A stretch of DNA of 64,000 bases from Cavia porcellus (lineage: Eukaryota; Chordata; Mammalia; Rodentia; Caviidae): the NCBI RefSeq assembly GCF_034190915.1, contig NW_026947484.1, positions 210,812,657 through 210,876,656 of the forward strand. Reading direction: 5' to 3'. Every line of letters begins with the position of its first letter. Positions within the stretch are counted from its first letter, which is position 1. Made by a program: the position numbers and the translations under genes. The notes beneath the pieces are model-generated. The model did no database searches. It was not told the DNA's origin and saw only the letters and a program-made list of their open reading frames with translations. Positions 54,146-64,000 of the stretch are shown piece by piece.

Positions 54146-54709
54146 GAAATTTATACACTAAAAGACAAAGGATGGAAAACAATACTCTATGTGACAGGAA
54201 CCCAGAAAAAACCAGGAGTAGCTATTCTGTTTACAAACAATGTGAACTTGAAATCAAAAATGACCAAAGGAGATAAAGATCACTATATACTTGTAATGAG
54301 AAAAATTCAAGAGGAAGAGATAACAACCCTAAACATATATACACCAAATATAGAACCACCCAACTATATAAGACAAATAATAGACATGAAAAATCAAATA
54401 AGCAATAACACAATTATAATGGAGGACCTCGATAACCCATTGTCACAAAGTGATAGATTAAACTAGACCAAAAAAAAAAAAAAAAATTCAGCAAAAAACC
54501 CAACTGAACCAAACCTGTGAACAAATGGACTTAGTGGTCACTTACAGAGCTTCAACCAATAACGTCAGAATACACATTCTTCTCAGTTGTACATGGGATA
54601 TTCTTTAAAACAGACCATATTCTAGCCATAAAACATGCTTCAGTAAATGCAAAAGAAATGAAATTATCCCGTGTGTATTATCTGACCAGTAAAATAAAAT
54701 ACGAAATTA

Positions 54710-55123
54710 ATGACAAAAACACATGAACACACGGAAATAAACAACATCCTCCTGAACAACCAAAGGGTCACAGATGAAATTAAACAATATCTACAACCAA
54801 ACACAAATGCAAATATAACTTACTGGGACCTGCAGGATGTCATGAAAGTCCTGAGAGGGAAATTTATAGTGGTGAATTCTCACATTAGGAAAGCAGAACG
54901 AACACAAATAAACAACCTAATGTTGTACCTCAAGCTTCTAGAAAAAGAACAGCAAATGAAGCTCAAAGCCCATGCAAGGGAAAAAATTATAAAAATCAGA
55001 GCAGAAATTAATGCAATTGAGACTAAGGAAACAACACAAAGAATTAACAAATCAAAGAGTTGGTGGTTTGAAAGAATAAGCAAAATTGATAAGCCCCTCG
55101 CCAGCCTCAAATTCATGAAATAA
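54710..55123 (+). pseudogene. L1 ORF2 open segment
   Basis: 137 codons remain open between the endonuclease and reverse-transcriptase regions of the L1. The KAERTQINNLMLYLKLLEKEQ helical stretch is typical. It is isolated by stops on both sides. Confidence 0.75.
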
Positions 55124-55315
55124 GAAAAGGGTGAAATCACTATAGATCTTGTGGAAATTCAGATCAATACTTACTTCAAAAATATTTACTTGCACAGGAT
55201 GGAAAACAGAAGAAATGGATACATTCCTAGAAATGTATGAATTGTCAAAGCTGAATCAAGAAGATATAAAAATTCTGAATAACCTAGTATCAGGTCATGA
55301 AATTAAAAACGTATT

Positions 55316-55400
55316 GGGGCTGGGGATTTAGCTCAGTGGCATAAATGCTCGCCTGGCAAGCGTGAGGTAGTGAGTTTGATCCCTGGTACAAAAAAAAAAG
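55316..55400 (+). mobile_element. ID SINE in L1 ORF2
   Basis: GGGGCTGGGGATTTAGCTCAG...GAGTTTGATCCCTGGTAC plus a poly-A tail, between short similar flanks (AAAACGTAT and AAAAAGTAT). Confidence 0.92.
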
Positions 55401-56383
55401 TATCAAAACTTACAACAAAAGCTAAAGCCCAGGTCTTGATGGATTCACTGCTGAATTCAGTAAAAAATGTAAAGATTTAATGCCACTACTCCTCAAACTC
55501 TTTAATGAAATTGAAAGGGAATATTCTCTAACTCATCACTGGAAGCATTATTCTCATACCAAAACCAGAGAAAGACCCAACCAAAAAAGAGAACCTCAGG
55601 CCAGTCTCACTAATGAACACAGATACAAAAATCCTCAATAAAATACTAGCAAACAGAATGCAGCAAAACATTAAGAACATTCTATATACATCATGACAGG
55701 GATAGTTGAACATACACAAATCAGTAAATGTGATACACCCAATCAACAGAGCCAAAGACGAATATCACATGACCATCTCAACAGATGCAGAAAAAGCTTT
55801 TAATAAAGCCCAACATTCATTTGTGATAAAAACCCAAGAAAATTAGAATAGATGGTTTTTACATCAATCTGATAAAAACCATCTGTGAAAGACCAACAGC
55901 CAGTATCATACTAAATGGACAAACACTAAAAGTGTTCACTCTAAAATCAGGAACAAGACAAGGATGTCCACTATCACCACTTCTATTTAATATAGTTCTG
56001 GAAACATTAGCCAGAACAATTAGATAAGAAACAGAAATGGAATAAGCATAAGAAAGAAAGGAGTGACATTATCATTATTTACAGATGATGTGATACTCTA
56101 CATAGAAGACCCCAAAAACTCCACAAAAAGATTTGTAGATTTAATAACCAAATTCAGCAGCATAGCTAGATACAAAGGCAACACTCAAAAAATCAATAGC
56201 ATTGCAGTACACAAAAAAAACTCGCTGAGAAATAACTTAGGGAAGTAATACCCTACACAATAATGTCCAAAAACGTGAAATACTTAGGAATCAACCTAAC
56301 AAAGTAAAGTATCTACATATTGAAAATTATAGAGCTCTGAAAAAGGAGATTGAGGAGGGTATCAGAAAATGGAAAGATAACCC

Positions 56384-56806
56384 TTGTTCATGGACAGGAA
56401 GAACACTGTGAAAATGGCCATTCTCCCAAAAGTGTTCTACAGATTTAATGCAAACCCAATTAAAATACCATTAGCACACCTTACAGATCTAGAGAAAATA
56501 TTGCTGAAATTCATTTGGAAACATAAGAGACTTAAAATAGCAAAGGCAATCCTGGGTCACAAAGGCAAGGCAGGAGGCATCACAACCCCTGACTTGAAAT
56601 TACTCAACAAAGCTACAGCGACAAAATCAGCATGGTACTGGCAAAAAAGAGACTTGAGAATCAATGGAACGGATCAGAAGATGCAGCTACAACTACACTC
56701 ACACACCTTATTTTTGACAAAGAGGCCAAACAAGTTCACTGGAAGAAAGATAACCTCTTTAATAAATGGTGCTGGAAAAACTAACTTTCTATATGCCGAA
56801 GACTAA
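56384..56806 (+). pseudogene. L1 ORF2 C-terminal open segment
   Basis: 140 open codons with the conserved [23 protein letters not shown] and [14 protein letters not shown] blocks that follow the L1 reverse-transcriptase domain. Confidence 0.85.
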
Positions 56807-57784
56807 AACTAGACACGTCTATCATCATGTGCTTAAGTAAAAATAGATCAAAGATCTAAATATTAAAGCAGAAACACTAAATCTATTGGCAGAAAAAGGC
56901 AGAAATCTTGAAGACATAGGTGTAGGCAGAGTTTATACACAAAAACCAAAGTGCACAGGAAGTTCTTCAAAGAATCAATAACTGGGATGTCATCTTAGTA
57001 AAAAGCTTTTGTATATAAAAAGAAATCACTAACAAGAGTGAAAAGAAAACCCAAAGTGGAAAAAAAATCTTAGCCAACTGTTCCTCAGACAAAGGACTTC
57101 TATCTAGAATGTGTAAAGAACTGGAAAAAAAGAAAAAAAGCAGGCCCCAAAATTCAAAGAACCAATCCAAAAATGGGCATCTGAAATGAATACACACTTC
57201 TTCGATGAACAAATACAAATGGCAAATAAATACATGACTGGTCATTTGAGAAAGGCAAATTTAAACAACACTGAGATTCCATCTCACCCCAGAAAGAACA
57301 GCTATTGTCAAGAAATCAACCAGTAACAAAGGCTGGCAGGGCTACGGGAAAAAGGACCCCTTCTCCACTGTGGGCATGTAGGCTGGTGCAACCACTGTGG
57401 AAATCAGTGTGGAGACTCCTCAAAAAACTAGGATTAGAGGTCCCATTCAACCCAGCTATTCCCCTTATGGGTATTTTCCCAGAATTAAAAGCTCATACCA
57501 TAGCAACATATGTGCAGCCATGTTTATAGTAGCACAATCTGTAATAGCTAAATTCTTGGAAAAAATCCAATGCCCATCAACCAAGAAATGGACAAAGAAA
57601 GATGTATTTTATACCATGGAGTACTATTCAACTACAAAGGATAAACTCGAGGCTTTTATAAGTAAATGGATGCACCTAGAGACCATAGTTACAAGTGAAA
57701 CAAATAAGACGTGCATGTGTAAACACTGTATTGTCTCCCTAGCATAAGAAACTCAAAGAGTTAATAATATCCAAAACATACAAT

Positions 57785-57920
57785 AGTGGTGGCACATTCC
57801 TGTAATCCAGCACTCGGAGGCTGGGGCTGGAAGATCACTGCAAGTTTGAGACCGGCCTGGGTTACAAAGTGAGCTCAAGGCAGCCTGAACTGCATAGTGA
57901 GACCTTGTCTCAAAAAAAGT
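57785..57920 (+). mobile_element. B1 SINE in L1 3' UTR
   Basis: GTGGTGGCACATTCCTGTAATCC...GAGACCTTGTCTC plus A tail. L1 3' UTR sequence continues on its right side. Confidence 0.88.
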
Positions 57921-58496
57921 ACAATATTGTAAAAGGAGAATAAACTGCTCAAAAAGAAAGAACAATTAGGATAGAGTAAAGCAGAAAAGGGAAAAAAAAT
58001 AAATGTATATACACACTCATATACAAAGATAGCTAAGATAATACTACTAACTATTGCATTGAAAAATGGTTTGTGCTTATATTTTTGAATCAATTTTGTA
58101 GGCATACGTCTTATAATCTAAGCAACTACTCTGAAGTTAACCATATGCAATATATTAACCATTGTTAAACTCCTATTATCTTGTTTTGAAATTCTGTAGG
58201 TTTTTATCTCTTTAAAATTTTTAAAAAACGCTGTTGTGCCTCTACCCCTTTAGGGTGAATTAGATGCATCGTTTATTTGGATTCTTCTGCATGGGAGATT
58301 TTTTTGTTATTCCTCACTGATTAATCATCTATATATATCATGGTAGGCAAGTGATTTTTCACCAAGTTGTCTGTTATTTTTCTAAAAAATTATGTAAATA
58401 CTCCCTTCCCTTTCAGAATAGCACGAATGCAATAGTGAAAATAAGATTTTTTCAGAAACACATGCCCCTCCAGCATTTTTGTTTACTTTTTCATGT

Positions 58497-58560
<64 letters not shown>
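58497..58560 (+). repeat. (GA)n microsatellite
   Basis: About 30 GA dinucleotides with one GAAAGA interruption. Confidence 0.95.
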
Positions 58561-58562
<2 letters not shown>

Positions 58563-58640
58563 GGGTCTTGGTTTTATAGCCCAGAATGGCCTTGAACTCT
58601 GAGACCTTCGTGCCAGACATGTGAGCCATACCTGGTGGGT
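58561..58640 (-). mobile_element. B1 fragment
   Basis: CAGGGTCTTGGTTTTATAGCCCAGAATGGCC...GAGCCATACCTGG: an inverted, internally deleted B1 whose tail is the GA repeat. Confidence 0.6.
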
Positions 58641-59035
58641 TATGATTTTTAAATGACTTTGCATTTCAGAGATGAGGGAAAAATAATAGTAGTTAGAATC
58701 AGTACAGCTGCCTTAACTAATTTCAAATAATACCATCGAGGAAATACCACCTAAATCACTACCACAAAAGTTCAAAGGGGTTGGGAACCAAAGATTGTAT
58801 TTTATATTAGCTGTTGCAATTTTCAGACAGTAGTATTAGAATTTTTGAAGTAATATTATTGTACTTAGAAACTTTCATATTATACCCCACTTTTCCTTAT
58901 TTCAAAATGTCTCGTATATATGTAAATGAACAGGAAAAGAGTTCAACTTTAGGAAAAGACTTACAATTAATAGTATTTTAGCTATCAATGATTAACATAT
59001 CTAAAAATTATAAAAACTGCACAACCAGATTTTTT

Positions 59036-59118
59036 TTTTTTGGTACTGGAGATCAAACTCACGACCTTGCACTTAATCAAGCAAGTGTTTGAAACCCTGA
59101 GCTAAACCCGCTGCCCCC
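59036..59118 (-). mobile_element. ID SINE with TSD
   Basis: An inverted ID (GGTACTGGAGATCAAACTCACG...CCTGAGCTAAACCCGC) flanked by AACCAGATTTTTT at 59023-59035 and 59119-59131. Confidence 0.9.
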
Positions 59119-59294
59119 AACCAGATTTTTTAAAATTCTTAAATTAAACTTTTTATGCACATGATTCCAACGTGGTAAGAGAACGATGACATGAAAGCGC
59201 AAGTATACAGAAGTATGAACCAGCTAACATCGACTCCAGCCGCTTCTAATCCCACCCAGGCACAGAGAAACCATGAGAATGTTATAAAACAAAG

Positions 59295-59300
59295 TTTATT
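59295..59300 (-). terminator. FOXN2: Likely FOXN2 distal polyadenylation signal
   Basis: AATAAA on the minus strand (TTTATT on plus), with GU-rich sequence downstream in the direction of transcription. Confidence 0.6.
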
Positions 59301-60710
59301 CTGCAATACTTTATCATAATGAATTGCATCTCTTTGGTAAAAATAAACTTTATAAACATTTTAATAATCAAAGATTAGATACAAAAACTAAACATCCGTA
59401 AGCTGTTTTTAATACGAGCAAAGACTGGCAACTGAGAAGTGGTTCACTGTGGCTGTTCACCTACTGGCAGTTTCAATTCAAACCCAGGACAATTTTTATT
59501 CTATGCTAAAAAAGAACAGTTTAACACATCTCTTGAATCGGAAAGCCTTCTTATACTTTCATTTAAAAATAAATAATATTATAGTGAATTGGCAATTATA
59601 CATTTTTATACACTATATGTTGGCAACATAATACTTGAAAATGAAGCATTTTAATAAAATTGTACAACAATTTTAAAAACAAGTTTTGACAATGGCACTG
59701 GCAGTTAGATGTAAAGGAAAAATGGCAGGTTTAACATTAAAATACTCTATTATTTTTGCCTTTCAATAAATATCTTGACTACATCATTAACATTGAATAA
59801 ACCTTAAATCAAAGATTACACATTTGAAACTAAGAAAAATTATAAAATATGTAAACCAGAAAAATCTCAAAACAATTCTTAAATACTATAGTCTCCCCAT
59901 AAAAGGGTGTTACGTTACTATAGCAGATAAGATAGGTTTTATAGCTTTGTGAATACATCTGTTGCTTAAACTTCTGGGAAGGGCCACCTGGTCTACCAAA
60001 ACACATACATTGCCTCCTTAACACTTTTTCTAGCTTTGAGTAATGCTAACGTATATTTAGTTATCTAGTATGAACCTTATACATAATGCCTCAGAAATTA
60101 GCAAAAGAAAATAGCTATCTACTAAGCTTTGTGATACACAGGAACTCTAAGTTAAAGCAGTCATACTGGCTATGAGGACAGGCAAAGCTCAAAGGCAGAA
60201 AAAGGGAGGTGATCCACCAGTAGTTTTTCCATGAATACAGATATTTTTGCTCTCTGGTTTTAAAATATATTAACTGCTTTAGTAATATATTGCACAAATA
60301 AATTCCAAAAATACATATTCAAGAAACATTGATTTTATGTGGGATATGAAAGATTGAGATTAACTGTGCCAAAACAAAAGTTTTACTAGAAATCTATTAT
60401 AAATTGATACTGGTTGAACAAAATCTGTATTATTTTGATGTAAGGCAAGTTATTTTCCAGCTTAAGTTACGATTTTAAAGTAAGCTGGAAAATATGTAAC
60501 CTCTCTAACCTAAGTTGTTTTCATTACTGCAAAATTTGTTAGACTTGGATATAGGTTTCCAGTCCACAGGACTTAGAACGACTTCCTGTAAGTGGGTGAT
60601 GCCGAGCTATGTTTGCATCTCAACACAACTGAAGAAGTAGCTCAGCATCTCAATGCAAGTCATAAAAGCACTGTCATTAAAACTTTGGTTCTCTCGAAAA
60701 TAACTGCCAT

Positions 60711-60890
60711 GGGGCTGGGTGTGGCGGTGCACACCTGTCATCCCAACACTTGGGATGCTGAGGGAGAAAGATCTCAAGTTTCAGGCCAGCGTGGGCTACA
60801 CAGTGAGTTCAAGCCCAGCCTGAACTACATAGTGAGATGGTCTCAAAAAACTGAACAAGCAAACAAACAAACAAAAAAGAAGGAAAAGAA
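60711..60890 (+). mobile_element. B1 SINE in FOXN2 3' UTR
   Basis: GGGGCTGGGTGTGGCGGTGCAC...AGTGAGATGGTCTC with an AAAC-rich tail. TAACTGCCAT occurs immediately on each side, so it inserted as a unit. It is antisense relative to FOXN2. Confidence 0.9.
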
Positions 60891-63174
60891 AACAGACAGT
60901 AACTGCCATCGATATTAGTAAATGAAAAGTGATGTATTGAATTCTGTATAAAAATCAAGTGTAAAACACTGTAATTTCTCCCAGTTAACTTTTAGTGCAC
61001 AAGAGGTAACTTCTTCACATGTGATAAATGTAACTTAAGTATTTAAATTTGTGGGAAGAGTACATGAAAAGGGAGAGAAAAATCAAAGAATTTATTAAAG
61101 TGGTTTTTATGTATACTGAGACAAAAACCTTGAAGATACTTATTTCAGCTGAGAGTAAGTCCTTCTCTCCTCATCTTAGATCATTTCCCTTTATTTGTAG
61201 GGACTTTCCCATGGACAGATCCTGTAGGTACAGCAGTACAGAAGGCTAGCAGAACGAGGTGAAGTGGGACCAGATCATAGAAGTGTGCTGCTATGCTCTA
61301 TCTAGAGGGTATGGTAAACAACTTCAAAACATTGTTATTAAACTGATTATTTGTAATCTCTTTACTATTCACAGTGTGGTAAATAATTTTTTCAATTTTT
61401 ATTCATTGTCTATGGTAAAAGAGATTGAATTAGTTATTTTCTGTAAATAAGACATTTGTAAGGAAACCATTACTTATAGTTCATCCTACATTATCAACAA
61501 ATTAAAAATTATTAAATTTCAACAGCACCAATTCTATTAACGTGGCATCCAGATTCAATTAAAGTTAACATAAACAGAACAGAGAACTTCAATGCTATTA
61601 ACCTTGGTTTAAAGTCTCATTTATGGAAAAAGGTGCTTTTGTTCTCATTTGACAGCTTTGTCCAGTTAAAATAAGCCATTTTAAAATTCCATGAAAATGT
61701 TTTGTCATGAAAACAGCTGAAAGCAAATGAACCTGACAATGTATGTGTGTATGTGTATATAAATTATGAGAAAAAAATCAAAACAGGTTCATAGTCTGTA
61801 AGTGACAGAGGACACACCATCAGATAAGACTGAACTGTTGGAAAGCTGCTCCCATCACTGTAAAAACACAGAGATGTATGATGAATTGTAGCATTAGTAT
61901 CCCTTGTTTTTTCTGAATAATAGGGTCAAACTATGTAAATGATATAAAAAAACTGTCTCTTACAAGCAGATTTTGTTCAAATACTTAAAATACTTTAGTC
62001 AATGCACTTTTAGAATATAAAACCTTTGCTCATGGATTAATGGCACATATGAGCACTATACTGCTTCCTAAAACAGTACTGTGTAAGATTTAATTTTTAA
62101 ATCCCTGAAGGTATTTTATCTTTACAGTTTCATTATGTCTTTTAAAAGTTAATTCAGCAATTATAACCCATATAAAATTGGGAAAGCAATTTTTTCCTAA
62201 ATGACCTACCTTAGCTTATGATAAGTAGTAATTACAGAAAATGTTTTATTCACTCCATTCCAAGACTCCAGAATGCAGTGTACTTAGAAAGCAAATAAAA
62301 AGTTCTCTTATTGCAAAAGTATCAAAATGGGTATTACTCCATTACACAGTCTATGGCTATATCCTCTTATTGGATAATTTCTATTCAACAAAGATAGCTA
62401 GTGGCTAAAACTGGAACAATGTTTGCAAAGCACTTGGGGGAGGAATAAAAGGGCCCCAATGAAGGCTATGCAGTATCTGTTAAATAAAAACATTTCAAAG
62501 ATACTTTTGTGTCATAATAGTAATTAAAGCACTTAGATGAACTCACACCCCCAAAACTACTTTTTCCGAATGTTAGAACTCTGTTGTATTCTCCACTTAT
62601 GTTAAGCAAAAGGAACTTTCTAGACATCTAGGATCTTTTCCAATTTATATTCGACTTTGCTCATGCTGCAACAAAAAAAAAAATTTAAAACAAAAAATAA
62701 GGAAAAAACCCCTAATCTTATGTAGATTGTGTGTCAGAGGAGTGAGAAAGATATCAAGAAAACTTTTACCTGCATCAGTAACTACAGTTAATTACAGAGT
62801 GGGAAGGAAAACGAAAAGAGGTAAACAGTCACCAAGTCTTCCATTTCGATGCATTAACAGAAGAGGTTTTCCCTTTAAGAGCCTGGGGATTTTCTTGCAT
62901 AAAAATTTCCAAATCTTGGAGACACTTAGCACAAACCTTATGCTTTTAGGTTTTTGTATCATATATTTATGATTGGGCATGATCCTAACAGCAATCATTT
63001 AATAAAAAATGTAAAAAAAAAAGTTATCAAAAATGTTTTGAAAGAAAGAAGCAACTGGCACCCTTCCTCCACCCTAAAAACTAAAGAAGTCCATTATGGC
63101 TTTGATACCCCTTGAAAGGGTTAAGTAGAAGAGTATTGCCACACTTTAAAAGAATTCCACACTAACCACTATTT

Positions 63175-63698
63175 CTATTTTTTCCGCTGCTTTTGGTTTT
63201 GTATTTTTGCAGTACTTATTAGGGAACCTAGGCACGTACGAATTCCAGCAAGGTGGAGCAGAGATCCAGCGGCCTCCTTGAGCTCCTCGTCAATTTCCTG
63301 ACATGACTGTTTCCGCATCTTTCTGCCTGGCTGCCCCTTTTGAGAGGTATCTGCACAAGCCTGTGCCACGTAGCCACTGTTTCCAAGTGGGTCCTCTTCA
63401 TAATCGCCATCTGTGTCTTCTTCACTGTGAAACCCTTCACTGCCATCACTTCCTGCGTGGCTACTCTTTGGGATGAACGCATACACCTCCTCTACAGAGG
63501 ACAGGGAAGACACACTCGACCTGGACGCACACCGCTGTGCTACCATGCTGCTGGCGCTGTAGTTGTGATCTTCTTTTGGGTCAATGCTGGTGGCTAAGGA
63601 ATCACTCTCTTGTAATCGCACAGCACTAGGATGACTGAATGCATGGCCGTAACTCCTCTTTTTCTGCAATGATGTTTTAAGAGGCAGAGGCTTCTCGC
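63175..63698 (-). CDS. FOXN2: FOXN2 last coding exon (C-terminal 174 codons)
   Basis: On the minus strand an acceptor (TTCTGTTTTCCACAG|GC, intron side from 63699 up) opens an exon. It reads GC|GAG AAG CCT CTG CCT (EKPLPLK after a split Cys codon) and runs to TAG at 63175-63177. The product ends LLHLAGIRTCLGSLISTAK...QKQRKK and contains KKRSYG, a Ser-rich RSSVSSLSSVEEVY stretch, an acidic SEEDTDGDYEEDP stretch and QEIDEELKEAAGSLLHLAG. I recognise the C-terminus of FOXN2 (HTLF), a forkhead transcription factor of about 430 residues acting in the nucleus. The DNA-binding winged helix lies in upstream exons beyond the window. The reading frame is intact. The open frame can be extended upstream into intron by nine codons, but the acceptor and the split Cys fix the true border. 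Confidence 0.96.
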
Positions 63699-64000
63699 CT
63701 GTGGAAAACAGAACTTCCATCAATAGGTCAAATGCATTTGAGAGTTTTTATAAACAGACCACTGAAAACTAGTTACCATTCCTGAGCATGAGGTGCTTTA
63801 GGTTATAATGCTTTATATGATTTTTCCTTTCATTACCCCAAAACATTTTAGAACTTTTAAAAAATATGCTTTGACCTTCCCATGGAACATGTAAATCATT
63901 TTGAACTACTCACGAATAATGCCTCAGTATGAATATAGCACTTTGATTAGCTCACCGTTTGTTGGTATTTAGGTTGTTGTCAACTTTTTACTACTATACA
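63699..64000 (-). other. FOXN2: FOXN2 last intron (3' part)
   Basis: Non-coding, AT-rich sequence upstream of the acceptor at 63699-63700. No further exon before the window edge. Confidence 0.85.

Larger units (their letters stand above)
52690..58035 (+). mobile_element. Near full-length L1 retrotransposon, inactive
   Basis: A sense LINE-1. ORF1 remnants occupy about 52808-53890 (coiled-coil, Lys/Gln rich, several stops). ORF2 starts near 53900 with the endonuclease motif QETHL (about 54010-54030). The reverse-transcriptase catalytic box reads FTDD (56079-56090) instead of FADD. The C-terminal domain reaches about 57745, followed by a 3' UTR with a G/A-rich tract to about 58035. Many stops and frameshifts plus three SINE insertions make it inactive. 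It is the same family as the minus-strand copy at 8380-13860. Confidence 0.9.
58036..59022. other. Intergenic downstream of FOXN2, no gene
   Basis: AT-rich sequence with a (GA)n microsatellite and a B1 fragment. Nothing else recognised. Confidence 0.5.
59280..63174 (-). other. FOXN2: FOXN2 3' UTR
   Basis: After the TAG at 63175 about 3.9 kb of AT-rich, repeat-poor sequence runs to a polyadenylation signal AATAAA (minus strand, 59295-59300). A GU-rich stretch lies just beyond (about 59230-59275, minus strand). Other possible signals are at 62245-62250 and about 59498-59503. Only one SINE interrupts it, at 60711-60890. The low repeat content compared with the rest of the window fits a conserved long 3' UTR. 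The exact cleavage site is inferred. Confidence 0.68.

Noticed and set aside
63699..63723. Extending the FOXN2 frame upstream to an ATG at 63723.
   Set aside because: This is intron sequence ending in a strong polypyrimidine-CAG acceptor, and the FOXN2 protein continues with a Cys codon split across the junction.

Overview
This is mammalian nuclear DNA, almost certainly from a rodent. The evidence is two very abundant SINE families: 7SL-derived B1 elements with the internal duplication, and tRNA-derived ID-type elements with intact A and B boxes. B1-ID dimers are also present, and these are known from non-murid rodents. The ID form with the 'GGTACCGATAAAAA' tail makes me favour a hystricomorph (guinea-pig or mole-rat group) rodent. 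That species call is inference.

Two protein-coding genes enter the window, both on the minus strand. At the right end is the last coding exon of FOXN2 (63175-63698) with a 3' UTR of about 3.9 kb reaching roughly 59280. At the left end is the first coding exon of PPP1R21 (4224-4280, 19 codons) in a CpG-island promoter, with the first part of its intron 1 running to position 1. FOXN2 followed by PPP1R21 on the same strand is the order I recall for human 2p16.3, so this is the conserved FOXN2-PPP1R21 intergenic interval of about 55 kb.

The interval is mostly mobile-element history. It holds two nearly full-length but dead L1 copies in opposite orientation (about 8.3-13.9 kb, minus; 52.7-58.0 kb, plus) and older L1, L2 and MIR pieces. 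It also holds a decayed class II (betaretrovirus-like) endogenous retrovirus with both LTRs (28.6-35.9 kb, minus), MaLR and other solo LTRs, and dozens of SINEs, several with clear target-site duplications. A processed pseudogene of AIF1, with a nonsense codon and a frameshift, lies at 22101-22826 between 13-bp target-site duplications.

Four non-repeat features look potentially functional: the PPP1R21 promoter island with a perfect inverted pair of YY1 sites (4554-4583); a second, gene-less CpG island with three CTCF-like motifs in convergent orientation (23866-24632); a SINE-free block with homeobox-like TAAT sites and a perfect hairpin (about 44760-45300); and two adjacent perfect AT palindromes (8289-8375). 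I found no undescribed gene system. Most long open frames here lie inside CpG islands or repeats and are not genes.
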